Assembly (NCBI GenBank): GCA_964504335.1
Contig: CAZDET010000004.1
Coordinates: 94,818 to 158,817 of the forward strand
DNA: 64,000 bases
Source: CAZDET01 sp964504335
Lineage (GTDB): Bacteria > Bacteroidota > Bacteroidia > Chitinophagales > Saprospiraceae
Reading direction: 5' to 3'
Shown here: positions 16,304 to 25,381 of the stretch, piece by piece
Layout: each line of letters begins with the position of its first letter
How positions within the stretch are numbered: position 1 is the stretch's first letter
The notes under the pieces: model-generated
The model's database searches: none
What the model saw: the letters and a program-made list of their open reading frames with translations, nothing else
What the model was told of the DNA's origin: nothing
Made by a program: the position numbers and the translations under genes

Positions 16304-17806
16304 TTATTCCAGGCTTACTTTGGCGAGCTGGTCTACGATTTTGCGGTCGTTGCTCAGGCGCGGCACTTTGTTTTGCCCGCCGAGCTTCCCTTGCGACTTC
16401 ATGTATTTTCTAAAGGAATCTTTCGATAACGGTCGGATGGCTAGTGGCCGGAGGATGGCCCCTTTGATAAGATCTTCGTAGTAGATATTCTGCCCGACCA
16501 TTGCGGCGTCGAGTTGGCGGGCGAAGCTTTCCATATCTGCCGGGAGCTCTTCGAATTCGATAAACCACTCGTGGTAGGGAAGGCCGCCCTCCGGCGGATT
16601 GACCTGAGGAGCTACGGTGAATTCCAGCACGCGCACTTGCTGGGCAGCCGCCACTTCGCGCAGGGCCGTTTCTACTTCCTTGCCAATGACGTGCTCGCCG
16701 AAAGCGGAAATGAAGTGCTTGATACGCCCGCTGACCCGCAGGCGGTACGGATTAGTGCTCACAAATTCGACAGTGTCGCCCAGGTTGTAGCACCACAGAC
16801 CAGCATTGCTACTCAGCGCCAGGGCGTAGTTGACGCCCGGTTCGACCTCCGCCAGGGGAAGTCGGGTAGGGGATTCATCGAAGATCTCCCCGGCGGGGAT
16901 AAATTCGAAGAAAATACCCGAATCGACATTTAGCAGCAGCCCCGGTTCGGTCTGGCTATCCTGAAAGGCGACAAAGCCCTCGGAAGCAGGATAGGTTTCC
17001 ACCGAATCGACGCGGCCGCCGATCAGGCCTTCCAGCGCATTGCGGTAGGGTTCGTAATTGACGCCCCCGTACACGAAGACACTAAAATTTGGAAACAGCT
17101 CTTTGATCGTCGCTTTGCCCGAACGGGCGAGCAGGCGCTCGAAATACATCTGTACCCAGGGCGGAATGCCACTGATTAGGCGCATGTCGGCGGGTAGTGT
17201 TTCATCGACGATGCGCTCGACCTTCTCTTCCCAGTCTTCGATAATATTGGTGGTGTAGGAGGGCAGTTGATTGGTGCGCAGCCAGCTCGGCACCTGGTGG
17301 TTGACAATGCCCGACAGGCGGCCCGTTTTGATGCCCCCCATATCATCCATTTCCGGGCTACCGCTCAAGAAGATCATCTTGCCATCGAGAAACCGGCCAT
17401 TGCCCGTTTCGGCATAATAGTTGAACAGTGCGTTGCGGGCGGTGCCGAAGTGATTGGGCAGGCTGTCGCGGGTGAGGGGAATGTACTTGACGCCGGAAGT
17501 CGTACCGCTGGTTTTGGCGAAATACAGCGGCCTTCCGGGCCAAAGCACGTCTCGTGCGCCTTCCTTGATCCGGTCCACGTAGGGGCGCAGCCCTTCGTAA
17601 TCGCGTAGCGGCACTGCAGTGCGGAACTCGCCGTAGGTCATACCGGGCCGCAGCCCGTGATCGCGCCCAAAGGCGGTTTGGCTGCCCCGATCCATGAGGC
17701 GGGCAAAAACAGCTTCCTGAGCGGCGATGGGTTGAGCTGCCCATCGTTGAATGCGCCGGCGTACGTATTTGGCGAACGGAAAAAGGAGGGTCGATTTAAT
17801 TCCCAT
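16304..17806 (-). CDS. GH3 auxin-responsive promoter family protein (acyl-adenylating fold)
   Basis: The 500-residue protein belongs to the GH3 branch of adenylate-forming enzymes: AKTSGTTSGVKYIPLT near residue 100 is the ATP-binding P-loop, FVYGGVNYEPYRNAL and ETYPASEGFVAFQDS are adenylation-core motifs, and LRVSGRIKHFISAFGEHV is near the hinge. Plant GH3 enzymes join amino acids to acyl acids; the bacterial substrates are unknown. The lytic transglycosylase gene ends 14 bp upstream on the same strand, so the two are probably co-transcribed. The downstream end converges with the S74 gene. Confidence 0.9.
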   Translation of the reverse strand: MGIKSTLLFPFAKYVRRRIQRWAAQPIAAQEAVFARLMDRGSQTAFGRDHGLRPGMTYGEFRTAVPLRDYEGLRPYVDRIKEGARDVLWPGRPLYFAKTSGTTSGVKYIPLTRDSLPNHFGTARNALFNYYAETGNGRFLDGKMIFLSGSPEMDDMGGIKTGRLSGIVNHQVPSWLRTNQLPSYTTNIIEDWEEKVERIVDETLPADMRLISGIPPWVQMYFERLLARSGKATIKELFPNFSVFVYGGVNYEPYRNALEGLIGGRVDSVETYPASEGFVAFQDSQTEPGLLLNVDSGIFFEFIPAGEIFDESPTRLPLAEVEPGVNYALALSSNAGLWCYNLGDTVEFVSTNPYRLRVSGRIKHFISAFGEHVIGKEVETALREVAAAQQVRVLEFTVAPQVNPPEGGLPYHEWFIEFEELPADMESFARQLDAAMVGQNIYYEDLIKGAILRPLAIRPLSKDSFRKYMKSQGKLGGQNKVPRLSNDRKIVDQLAKVSLE

Positions 17807-17820
17807 GCGGTTGGCTTACG

Positions 17821-18741
17821 TCAACGGGGAACTTCGATGTAGTAGCTTCTACCGGATCGTACGGTCAGTTTGCTATCGCGCAGCCAGGGATTATAGACCT
17901 TGAGCATGCGGTAGGAGGTGCCGTGTTCGCGGGCGAAGTCCCCTAAATTCTGGATGGTTTCCGTGACTTCGATAGTCCGGCTGCGATCCAGCGAAGGGTA
18001 ATAATCGCCCTTTTCGAGATAAAAGCCAAAATCATCGGGGCGGGAAAGGATTTCTTTCAGGGCCACCACGCGAAACAGGTAGCGCATCGTTTCTTCGTTG
18101 ATGTTGAGATCGAAGAAGGATTCGGCGCGTTGCTCGTTGAGGTAGCGCTTCATGTTGGGACCACCGACGTTGTAGGCCACGGCAGCTAGCGTCCAGCTGC
18201 CGAATTGGCGGTGGTAATCTTTGAGATATTCGCAGGCGGCGCGGGTCGATTTTTCGAGGTGGTAGCGTTCGTCGACTTCGCTGTTTACCTCGAGGCCATA
18301 TCCATTGGCGGTCCCCTTCATAAATTGCCAAATGCCCTTGGCACCGGCGGGGCTGGTAGCCATACTCAGGCCACTCTCTGCGACGGCGAGGTATTTGAAA
18401 TCCTCCGGCACGCCTTCTTCGCGCAGGATGCGCTCGATCACGGGAAAGAAGCGCCGCGAACGTTTGAGGTTGAGCATCGTACTCGATTGCCAATAGGTAT
18501 TGACCAGCAGTTCGCGCTCGAGGCGCTCGCGCACGTCGAAGTTATCCATAGGCAGGGGCTCCCCGGCAAATTCGAAGGAGCCATCCAGATCCACCGAACG
18601 AACGATCTGGGCGATAGGACTACTGATATCAAAGGCGCTAACGGATGGATGCGCTCGTTCCTGGCGGGTGAGCGAAGTAAACAACAGGACGGATAAAACC
18701 GCCGCCACGGCCAAGTTGTACCATTTCATTAGTTGCTGCAT
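17821..18741 (-). CDS. Lytic transglycosylase (SLT domain, MltD-like)
   Basis: A 306-residue secreted protein: the N-terminal hydrophobic segment (LAVAAVLSVLLFTSL) is a signal or anchor, and the SLT domain (about 110-235) has the catalytic glutamate in AVAESGLSMATSPAGAKGIW and the downstream AAVAYNVGGPNMKRYL block. The C-terminal 55 residues (NLGDFAREHGTSYRMLKVYNP) resemble a degenerate LysM-type wall-binding repeat. It cleaves peptidoglycan glycan strands to anhydromuropeptides in the periplasm. An alternative ATG exists four codons in. It leads a two-gene operon with the GH3 gene. Confidence 0.9.
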   Translation of the reverse strand: MQQLMKWYNLAVAAVLSVLLFTSLTRQERAHPSVSAFDISSPIAQIVRSVDLDGSFEFAGEPLPMDNFDVRERLERELLVNTYWQSSTMLNLKRSRRFFPVIERILREEGVPEDFKYLAVAESGLSMATSPAGAKGIWQFMKGTANGYGLEVNSEVDERYHLEKSTRAACEYLKDYHRQFGSWTLAAVAYNVGGPNMKRYLNEQRAESFFDLNINEETMRYLFRVVALKEILSRPDDFGFYLEKGDYYPSLDRSRTIEVTETIQNLGDFAREHGTSYRMLKVYNPWLRDSKLTVRSGRSYYIEVPR

Positions 18742-18911
18742 TTCCGTTAAATTGTGCCTGCTAGAATCTAGAGTAATAAACTAAAAGAACCCCACAATTG
18801 CAACGCTTGGCCCCCAGTGGCATCAAATAAAATTTTCATAAATACGCTTTTCTGAATAGGGGGGTACATACGCCATCTGCATCCATCTATTGTAAAGGAC
18901 TATCAACGCCA

Positions 18912-19931
18912 ATGATACAACCTCAACATACCGAACAAATCGCGGCTTATCTGGCCGGAGAACTTTCTCCAGAGGAGGGCTCCAGGCTGATGGCATGGGT
19001 CGAAAGCGATCCCGCTAACCGCGCTTATTTTGAGGAGTTGGTGGATACCTGGGCGGCAACTGCCGACGCGGATACCGCACCCTTCGAGGTGACCGATCCG
19101 GAGGTGGCCTGGAGTAAGATCGAAGATCGGCTTTCTGCGGGGGGAGCAATGGAGGACCCTAGCCCAATCGTACCGATTGGGCGGAAGGCCGCGCAGAATC
19201 GCTTCCGCTGGTACGGATTTGCGGCCGCTGCGTCGGTGTTGTTACTATTGGCGGTTGGCCTTTTTTTGTTATCCGACGACCAACCCGTGGATGACCTGGT
19301 AACCATTCGAACGGCCGACCAGCCGGAGCAATTGGCGTTGCCGGATGGATCGGAAGTACGCCTGCTCGCCAATTCCGAACTGGTTTACTACCGAGGGTTT
19401 CAGGCGCGAAACGTGCAATTGATCGGGGCAGCCTTTTTCGATGTGCAACCCGATTCGACGCGGCCCTTTCGCATCACCACCAGCGAAACAGTAACTACGG
19501 TCCTCGGTACCGCCTTCACCGTGCGGGCCTACCCCGGAGAGGATTCTGTGGAGGTGAAAGTCGAGGTGGGTACCGTTGCAGTGGGATTGACCGCTACTCC
19601 CGATGATCCCGAAGTGCTGGAGGCCGGAGAGAAAGTCATCTACAAACGCAAGACCGATTCGCTCGAACGGCTGGAAGCTCCGGTAGAGGCCGCAATGCCG
19701 GCGGATATCGTAGACGAGCCGCTCTACCTCGTGCTTCCGAAGTTGGAGGCGCACTTCAGAAAGGAATTCAAAGCGGCCAGCGATCGCCTCCTGGATTGTA
19801 AGATTCGGATGAATTACAAAAAAGAAACACTGGAAAGTGTCCTGGAAACTTTGCAATTTATGGGAGGCTTTGAAGTACAGGCAGGTAGCGGACCGGATAC
19901 GATCGTCCTCAACGGTACGGGCTGTCGTTAA
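18912..19931 (+). CDS. FecR-family anti-sigma protein (FecR plus DUF4974)
   Basis: The 339-residue protein has a cytoplasmic N-terminal part (1-98, with AAYLAGELSPEEGSRLMAWV typical of FecR), a membrane helix at about 101-120, a FecR domain at about 130-235 (LALPDGSEVRLLANSELVYY, GTAFTVRAYPGEDSVEV) and a C-terminal DUF4974/STN-like domain (YLVLPKLEAHFRKEF to the end). FecR proteins relay signals from outer-membrane receptors to ECF sigma factors. Unusually, no sigma gene precedes it: the upstream neighbour is the divergent transglycosylase. The gene downstream carries an STN domain on a surface-type protein rather than a TonB receptor. Confidence 0.9.
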   Translation: MIQPQHTEQIAAYLAGELSPEEGSRLMAWVESDPANRAYFEELVDTWAATADADTAPFEVTDPEVAWSKIEDRLSAGGAMEDPSPIVPIGRKAAQNRFRWYGFAAAASVLLLLAVGLFLLSDDQPVDDLVTIRTADQPEQLALPDGSEVRLLANSELVYYRGFQARNVQLIGAAFFDVQPDSTRPFRITTSETVTTVLGTAFTVRAYPGEDSVEVKVEVGTVAVGLTATPDDPEVLEAGEKVIYKRKTDSLERLEAPVEAAMPADIVDEPLYLVLPKLEAHFRKEFKAASDRLLDCKIRMNYKKETLESVLETLQFMGGFEVQAGSGPDTIVLNGTGCR

Positions 19932-20018
19932 GCGCCAGGCAACCCCGGAAGAAAAGAGCGGTCTATTAAGATCGGAATGCATGGGGATCCTAACAGCAGA
20001 CTCTCAGCAACTAAAACC

Positions 20019-21662
20019 ATGGTTCGACGCAAACACCACATAGCGATCTTACTAGTAGCCTTTTCTGCGATGACACACCTGTTTGGGCAGGCAGTCGAGG
20101 ATCAGAAAATTGCCTTCAATTACCAGAAAACACCCATCCGGGAAGCATTAGCTGATTTAGAACATCGCTACCACCTCGTATTTGCCTACAGCGTCGATCT
20201 GATGCCCCTCGATCATCCGCTTACTGCCCGCACGCCCGCACTGCCCGTGCCCGAAGCAATGAAAGTCCTGTTTGAACGTGCGCCGGTAGACTTCATGATG
20301 ATGCAGCGGCAAATCGTCTTGCGGCATGCACCGGATAAACCGATTCCCGATCCTCCCAAAGAACAACTGACACAACGCACGGTGCCGGTTAAAAAGGAAA
20401 CGCCCTTCTACCGGCGGATTGCCCCCAAACCCATTGAAACCATTGCTGCTTCCGGCCCACCGCAACAGCTGCCGGGCGGCGATCGAACGGCTCCCGACCA
20501 GTTTAACCTGGGGCCACTACTCACCAATTTCCGTCCGGAAATCAGCGCGCCGGAACGCACTACTGCTCCCCGACGTCGCCTGGGGCAGGTGAGCCTCGTT
20601 CCCTGGATGGGGACCAATAGAGAGAATACGGAGTATACCATCAACCACCTGTCGCTTAACGTGATCGGTGGCGTCAGCGGCGGTGTGGAAGGCGTGGAAA
20701 TCGGCGGGCTTTACAATGAAGTGCGCGGGGACGTCTTCGGCATGCAGATTTCCGGAGGCATCAATCTCAGTAAAGGAAGTTTGATTGGCGGACAAGTGGC
20801 GGGTCTGGTAAATATGTCGACCCTGGAATCCTATGCGATTCAAGTGGCGGGTCTAGCCAACATAAGTAAGGGCCGGATGCGGGGTACCCAAATTGCGGGT
20901 GGATTTAATAAGGCGGTTGGAGAACAGTCGCACGCGCCTCTACAGATTGCCGGAATCGGCAATATGGGAGATGGCCGGGTGCGTAGCCAGCTCGCGGTCA
21001 TATTCAACCAGGCGGACACAGTGGCGGATCTACAGATGGCCGGGCTGATCAACATTGCACACAAGGTCGAAGGGCAACAGGTGGGGTTGATCAACATTGC
21101 CGATTCGGTTGGTGGCACTCCACTTGGGCTGATCAATCTCATTCGCCACGGCTACAATCGCGTGGAGTTCGCAGGCGAAGAAGCCCTATTCGCCAATCTG
21201 AGCCTCAAGCTCGGTAACCGAAAGTTTTACAACATTTTCCGGGTGGGAGCCCGTTGGGAAAATACCCCGGCGGATGGGCCGCCAATTGAAGGGAGGGACA
21301 ACGAAAACCGCACTATCCACTGGGGGCTTGGGTATGGTATTGGCGCTGCTCCAAAGGTAGGTAATCGCACGGCGATCACCTCCGAGCTGATGGCCACCCA
21401 AATCGATGAAGGCGGCGGCTGGACCAATCACCTCAACCTCCTCTCTCAATTGCGCATTAGCTTCGATGTGGAAGCAGGCTCGGTCGTAAGCTTCTTCGCA
21501 GGTCCCGTGGTAAACGTCCAATTCAGCAAGTGGCGCGATCCAGAAACCGGGGCCTTTCTTTCCGATTTAGCTCCCTACACCTTTTGGGAATCCGAAGATT
21601 CCAACTTGCTGACGCGGGCCTGGGTCGGCTTCTCGGCGGGAGTGCGGGTGAATCCGCTTTGA
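20019..21662 (+). CDS. STN-domain surface protein with GLxN-type repeats
   Basis: From ATG 20019 the product is 547 residues, with a signal peptide (HHIAILLVAFSAMTHLFGQ). An STN domain follows (about 30-105, KIAFNYQKTPIREALADLEH), then a Pro/Arg-rich spacer, then repeats from about 200 to 380 (VAGLVNMSTL, VAGLANISKG, IAGIGNMGDG, MAGLINIAHK, VGLINIADSV), and a C-terminal beta-barrel-like part. The repeats resemble those of the LA_2272-type surface proteins; that match is from memory. STN domains normally sit before TonB receptors and touch FecR. It follows the FecR gene by 87 bp, so they probably form a signalling pair. An upstream in-frame ATG at 19977 is less likely because it would bury the signal peptide. 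Confidence 0.75.
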   Translation: MVRRKHHIAILLVAFSAMTHLFGQAVEDQKIAFNYQKTPIREALADLEHRYHLVFAYSVDLMPLDHPLTARTPALPVPEAMKVLFERAPVDFMMMQRQIVLRHAPDKPIPDPPKEQLTQRTVPVKKETPFYRRIAPKPIETIAASGPPQQLPGGDRTAPDQFNLGPLLTNFRPEISAPERTTAPRRRLGQVSLVPWMGTNRENTEYTINHLSLNVIGGVSGGVEGVEIGGLYNEVRGDVFGMQISGGINLSKGSLIGGQVAGLVNMSTLESYAIQVAGLANISKGRMRGTQIAGGFNKAVGEQSHAPLQIAGIGNMGDGRVRSQLAVIFNQADTVADLQMAGLINIAHKVEGQQVGLINIADSVGGTPLGLINLIRHGYNRVEFAGEEALFANLSLKLGNRKFYNIFRVGARWENTPADGPPIEGRDNENRTIHWGLGYGIGAAPKVGNRTAITSELMATQIDEGGGWTNHLNLLSQLRISFDVEAGSVVSFFAGPVVNVQFSKWRDPETGAFLSDLAPYTFWESEDSNLLTRAWVGFSAGVRVNPL

Positions 21663-21666
21663 CGAA

Positions 21667-22845
21667 TCACACTTTCTTAAACACACTATCCGGGCTGAAG
21701 TAAGAGGCCATTGTCTCGTACAGGCGTTGGTCGCGGAGGGTAACGTCGGATTCGTCGAAGATATCGCTTTTGAGGTCGTAGAGTTGCCACATCTTATTGC
21801 CCAGCGCGTCGAGCCAGCGCGCCTGGTAGTCGACAGTACGGGAGGCAATGGCGGGCTGGCCGGCGGCGATGAGGTCGGCGGCGAAGTGGCCAGCGATGCG
21901 GCCACCGGAGAGCGCCGTATGAATACCGCCACCGGTGATGGGGTTGACGTGGCGGGCAGCATCGCCCACCAAGATAGCACCCTCGGCATATTGTTTTTTC
22001 AGGGGGCTGGCCAGGGGCACGCCCCCTCCTTGGATCTCCAGCACGCGCGCCCGGGCGAAGCGATCGCGGAAGAAGGAGTGCTGGAGGAAATGATCCAGAT
22101 GCCACTGCGCATCGCGCTCGGTAAGTGTGCGAATGACCCCCAGACCAATTTCGGCGTATCCGTGGCCTTTCGGGAACACCCAGGCGTACCCGCCCGGTGC
22201 CCATTCGTGGCCGGTGATTATTTCCAGCAGCCCATCGGTTTCCACCTGATCGACGATAATTTGCAAACAGGATGCCAGCTCCGTGAGCTTGATATGTGGC
22301 CGGATACCCAGCCAACGGGCTACGTTCGACTGCAGGCCGTCGGCTCCGACCAGCAGGTGGGTCCGAATTTCGAATTCCTGATTGAATCGCCTTACCCGTA
22401 AGCATCCGCCCTGAGCCGGATCGAAGGTGTAGTCCAGGCCTTCGGTTTTGAGCCAGACTTCGGCTCCGGCCCGTTCGGCCTCCGTCATGAGGCAGCGGTC
22501 GAAACGCCGCCGGTCTACTACGTATCCCAGCGGGCGCAAATGCGGGCCAGGGCCGTACTCGTCCGGTTTGAGCCTTCGGTAGTCGATGGTGGTCTGGTGG
22601 CCTTCCTGATCGTAGATGCCAAATCCGTAGATAGGCTCGTGGATGTATTCGGTTAGTGGTTGGATATCGTTTTCGGCAAGTGCGTGGTGGCTAACGGCTC
22701 CCGAGCACTGAATGGGAGCACCGAGTTCCTGGCGTTTGTCGATTAACAAAACCCGAAGTCCGCGATTAGCTGCAAAGCGGGCCGTAGTAGCTCCGGCGGG
22801 CCCGGAACCGACCACGACCAGGTCGTAGAAAGGCGCTTGATTCAT
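21667..22845 (-). CDS. FAD-dependent oxidoreductase, geranylgeranyl reductase family
   Basis: The 392-residue protein starts MNQAPFYDLVVVGSGPAGAT with a dinucleotide-binding GxGxxG motif, has the second FAD motif GAILVGDAARHVNPITGGGI and the mid-domain HEWAPGGYAWVFPKGHGYAEIGLGV, typical of geranylgeranyl-reductase and related flavin monooxygenase-like reductases. Such enzymes saturate isoprenoid chains of quinones or lipids; the substrate here is not predictable. The open frame extends to 22896 but ATG 22845 gives the conserved N-terminus. It is divergent from murF-alr, the starts 38 bp apart, and converges with the STN gene. Confidence 0.85.
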   Translation of the reverse strand: MNQAPFYDLVVVGSGPAGATTARFAANRGLRVLLIDKRQELGAPIQCSGAVSHHALAENDIQPLTEYIHEPIYGFGIYDQEGHQTTIDYRRLKPDEYGPGPHLRPLGYVVDRRRFDRCLMTEAERAGAEVWLKTEGLDYTFDPAQGGCLRVRRFNQEFEIRTHLLVGADGLQSNVARWLGIRPHIKLTELASCLQIIVDQVETDGLLEIITGHEWAPGGYAWVFPKGHGYAEIGLGVIRTLTERDAQWHLDHFLQHSFFRDRFARARVLEIQGGGVPLASPLKKQYAEGAILVGDAARHVNPITGGGIHTALSGGRIAGHFAADLIAAGQPAIASRTVDYQARWLDALGNKMWQLYDLKSDIFDESDVTLRDQRLYETMASYFSPDSVFKKV

Positions 22846-22883
22846 GTAGGTAAGATAGTATATTGTCGTCCACAACGGGGCAT

Positions 22884-25304
22884 ATGTCCGAACCAATCAT
22901 TCCACACTTCTATCGGCACTACCGCGAATACGATTTATTGGTGGATAGCCGACAATTGCTCGATCCCGCCCGTACTGTTTTTTTTGCCCTGGCGGGCAAC
23001 CGAACCGACGGGCACGCGTTCGTGCCGGAGTTGTACAGTCGGGGCGTACGGCACTTTGTAGTGACACGAGCGGTAGGCGACTGTCCGGAGGCGCGCTTCT
23101 GGGAGGTAGCAGATGTACTGCGCTTCCTTCAACAATTGACGAAACACCACCGGCAGCAATTTGACATTCCTGTGGTGGGCATTACCGGCAGCAATGGCAA
23201 AACCATCGTCAAGGAATGGGCTTTCGAATTGTTGGCAGAGCACTTCACCACGGTGCGCAGTCCGCGTTCCTACAATTCGCAGATTGGCCTCCCCTTATCC
23301 GTGTGGCAACTGCGCTCTGATCACGAACTCGGCATCTTTGAAGCCGGAATTTCTCAGCGCGGGGAAATGCGCCGCCTGGCCGATATCCTGCAACCCACGA
23401 TTGGGTTATTCACCAATTTGGGAGATGCGCACCGGCAGGGCTTCAACAGCCAGGAAGAGAAACTCGCCGAAAAGCTCCAGTTGTTCGAGACGGCCGAAGT
23501 CGTGATCTTCTGCTACGATCAGGCAGTGGTCCGGCCGGCACTTCAGGGATTTCCGGGTCGGTTGTTCCGGTGGTCGATAGCTCACCCGGAGGTCGACGTA
23601 TACGTACACCGCGTGCAGCGCGAGCAGTCGGGTACCCACTGCTACTTTCGGTATGCCGGGGAGGAATACGCATTTTTCGGACGCTTTACCGATGCCAACA
23701 GCCTGGAGAACGTGTTGCAGGTGCTCAGCCTGGCACTGTACCTGGGGGTACCGCCCGAGGCGTGTGCCCGTCGGCTGGAGACGTTAGAACCGCTCGGGCT
23801 GCGGCTGGAGGTGCGAGCAGGGCGCGATGGGAGCACCCTCATCGACGATAGCTACAGCAATGATCTCACCAGTCTTGCCACCGGCCTGGCCTTTCTCGAT
23901 CAACAACCCGCCGCCGGGCATACCTTAATCCTGAGCGACCTGGTAGAGGCCGGGCTCCCCGGTGAGGTCTTGTACCGGCAGGTGGCCGGTTTGATCGGTC
24001 GGCGCATTAACCGGTTGATTGGGGTGGGGACGGAAGTCGGGGCATTGCAACACGAACTCTCCCCAGCCATCGAGCAGCAATACTTTCGATCGACCGAAGA
24101 GTTGCTGGAGGTCGTTGATGACCTTCCCGTGGATCGGCAGGCCCTACTCATCAAGGGAGCCAGGGCCTTTGGAATGGAGCGTGTATCGGCGCGCCTGGCG
24201 GCCCGCCTGCATCGCACCGAACTCGAGGTCAACCTGGCAGCACTCACGCACAACCTCAACTATTTTCAGAAGGTGCTTCATCCTCCGGCAGAGCTATGTG
24301 TATTGCTGAAAGCCTCAGCCTACGGGAGCGGTAGCCTGGCGGTAGCCCGGCACCTGGCAGACCGGCCAATTGCCTACCTGATCGTCGCTTATCCCGACGA
24401 AGGCATCGAATTGAGGCGCGGCGGCATCCGGGCGCCGATTATGGTGTTGAATGCCCCCCCGGCGTCTTTCGATGCGCTATTGCGGCATCAGTTGGAGCCC
24501 GAAATATACAGTTGGGAGCAGTTGCGCGCCCTGGCGGATTACGTGGGCAATCGTGGTACCTGTCTGGTGCATTTGAAAGTCAATACGGGGATGCATCGAT
24601 TGGGGTTTGAGCCGGAAGAAGCAACGGCAGTGGCGCGTTATCTGGAAGGCCAACCCCAACTGCGCGTTGCAACTGTATTCACGCATCTAGCCGCCAGCGA
24701 AGACCCGGCGGAGGATGCCTTCACTCACCGGCAGATCGAACAATTCAACCGCGCCTACCAATCGTTGACGGCCGTACTGGGGTATCAACCGCGCCGGCAC
24801 GTGCTCAACAGCAGCGGCATTGTGCGATTCCCACAATACCATTTTGAACTGGTGCGTTTGGGTCTTGGCCTGTACGGCATTGAGAGTTCGGGAAATTCCC
24901 ACCGGCAACTGCAGGCGGTGCTGCGCTTGCAGGCGCGGGTGTCGCAGGTACGCACCCTGCCTCCCGGCGCAACGGTGGGATACGGTCGGGCGGGGCGGTT
25001 GCCCGAAGGAGGGCGAATCGCTGTGCTGAGTATCGGCTACGCCGATGGCCTGCCCCGCGCCGCCGGCCTGGGGCGCTTTTCTGTGCAAATACGGGGGCAA
25101 GCCGCTCCGATCATCGGGCAGGTCTGTATGGACATGTGCATGATCGATATCAGCCATATTCCGGACGTACAGGTGGGGGATAATGCCTTGATTTTCGGTG
25201 CCGAATGGCCGGTAGAACGATTAGCACAGGCCGCCGGAACGATCGTTTATGAAATTTTTACCAACCTCAGCGAACGCGTACACCGCGTATATAAATTTGA
25301 CTAG
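22884..25304 (+). CDS. Bifunctional MurF ligase / alanine racemase
   Basis: The 806-residue protein fuses UDP-MurNAc-tripeptide:D-alanyl-D-alanine ligase (about 1-440; P-loop GITGSNGKT at 99-107, LIDDSYSNDLTS) to a PLP alanine racemase (about 450-806; PLP lysine in LLKASAYGSGS, catalytic Tyr region in GYGRAGRLPEGGRIAVLSIGYADG). This fusion is typical of Bacteroidota and links D-Ala production to its use in peptidoglycan. ATG 22884 is preferred over the in-frame TTG at 22863. The racemase lysine motif has Ser where many enzymes have Asp, as is common in the fused forms. Confidence 0.93.
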   Translation: MSEPIIPHFYRHYREYDLLVDSRQLLDPARTVFFALAGNRTDGHAFVPELYSRGVRHFVVTRAVGDCPEARFWEVADVLRFLQQLTKHHRQQFDIPVVGITGSNGKTIVKEWAFELLAEHFTTVRSPRSYNSQIGLPLSVWQLRSDHELGIFEAGISQRGEMRRLADILQPTIGLFTNLGDAHRQGFNSQEEKLAEKLQLFETAEVVIFCYDQAVVRPALQGFPGRLFRWSIAHPEVDVYVHRVQREQSGTHCYFRYAGEEYAFFGRFTDANSLENVLQVLSLALYLGVPPEACARRLETLEPLGLRLEVRAGRDGSTLIDDSYSNDLTSLATGLAFLDQQPAAGHTLILSDLVEAGLPGEVLYRQVAGLIGRRINRLIGVGTEVGALQHELSPAIEQQYFRSTEELLEVVDDLPVDRQALLIKGARAFGMERVSARLAARLHRTELEVNLAALTHNLNYFQKVLHPPAELCVLLKASAYGSGSLAVARHLADRPIAYLIVAYPDEGIELRRGGIRAPIMVLNAPPASFDALLRHQLEPEIYSWEQLRALADYVGNRGTCLVHLKVNTGMHRLGFEPEEATAVARYLEGQPQLRVATVFTHLAASEDPAEDAFTHRQIEQFNRAYQSLTAVLGYQPRRHVLNSSGIVRFPQYHFELVRLGLGLYGIESSGNSHRQLQAVLRLQARVSQVRTLPPGATVGYGRAGRLPEGGRIAVLSIGYADGLPRAAGLGRFSVQIRGQAAPIIGQVCMDMCMIDISHIPDVQVGDNALIFGAEWPVERLAQAAGTIVYEIFTNLSERVHRVYKFD

Positions 25305-25338
25305 CTGCCGCATGCGGAAGGATGCCCAAATTCTTTCG

Positions 25339-25346
25339 TACTTTTG
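25339..25346 (+). promoter_or_regulatory. Candidate -7 box for the SurA-like cluster
   Basis: TACTTTTG matches TAnnTTTG exactly and lies 35 bp before ATG 25382. No clear TTG is found 19-21 bp upstream. It falls inside a possible N-terminal extension beginning at ATG 25322, which argues for the later start. Confidence 0.4.
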
Positions 25347-25381
25347 CAGCGTTTTTGCGAAACCCAATTAGACTAAGAGAA

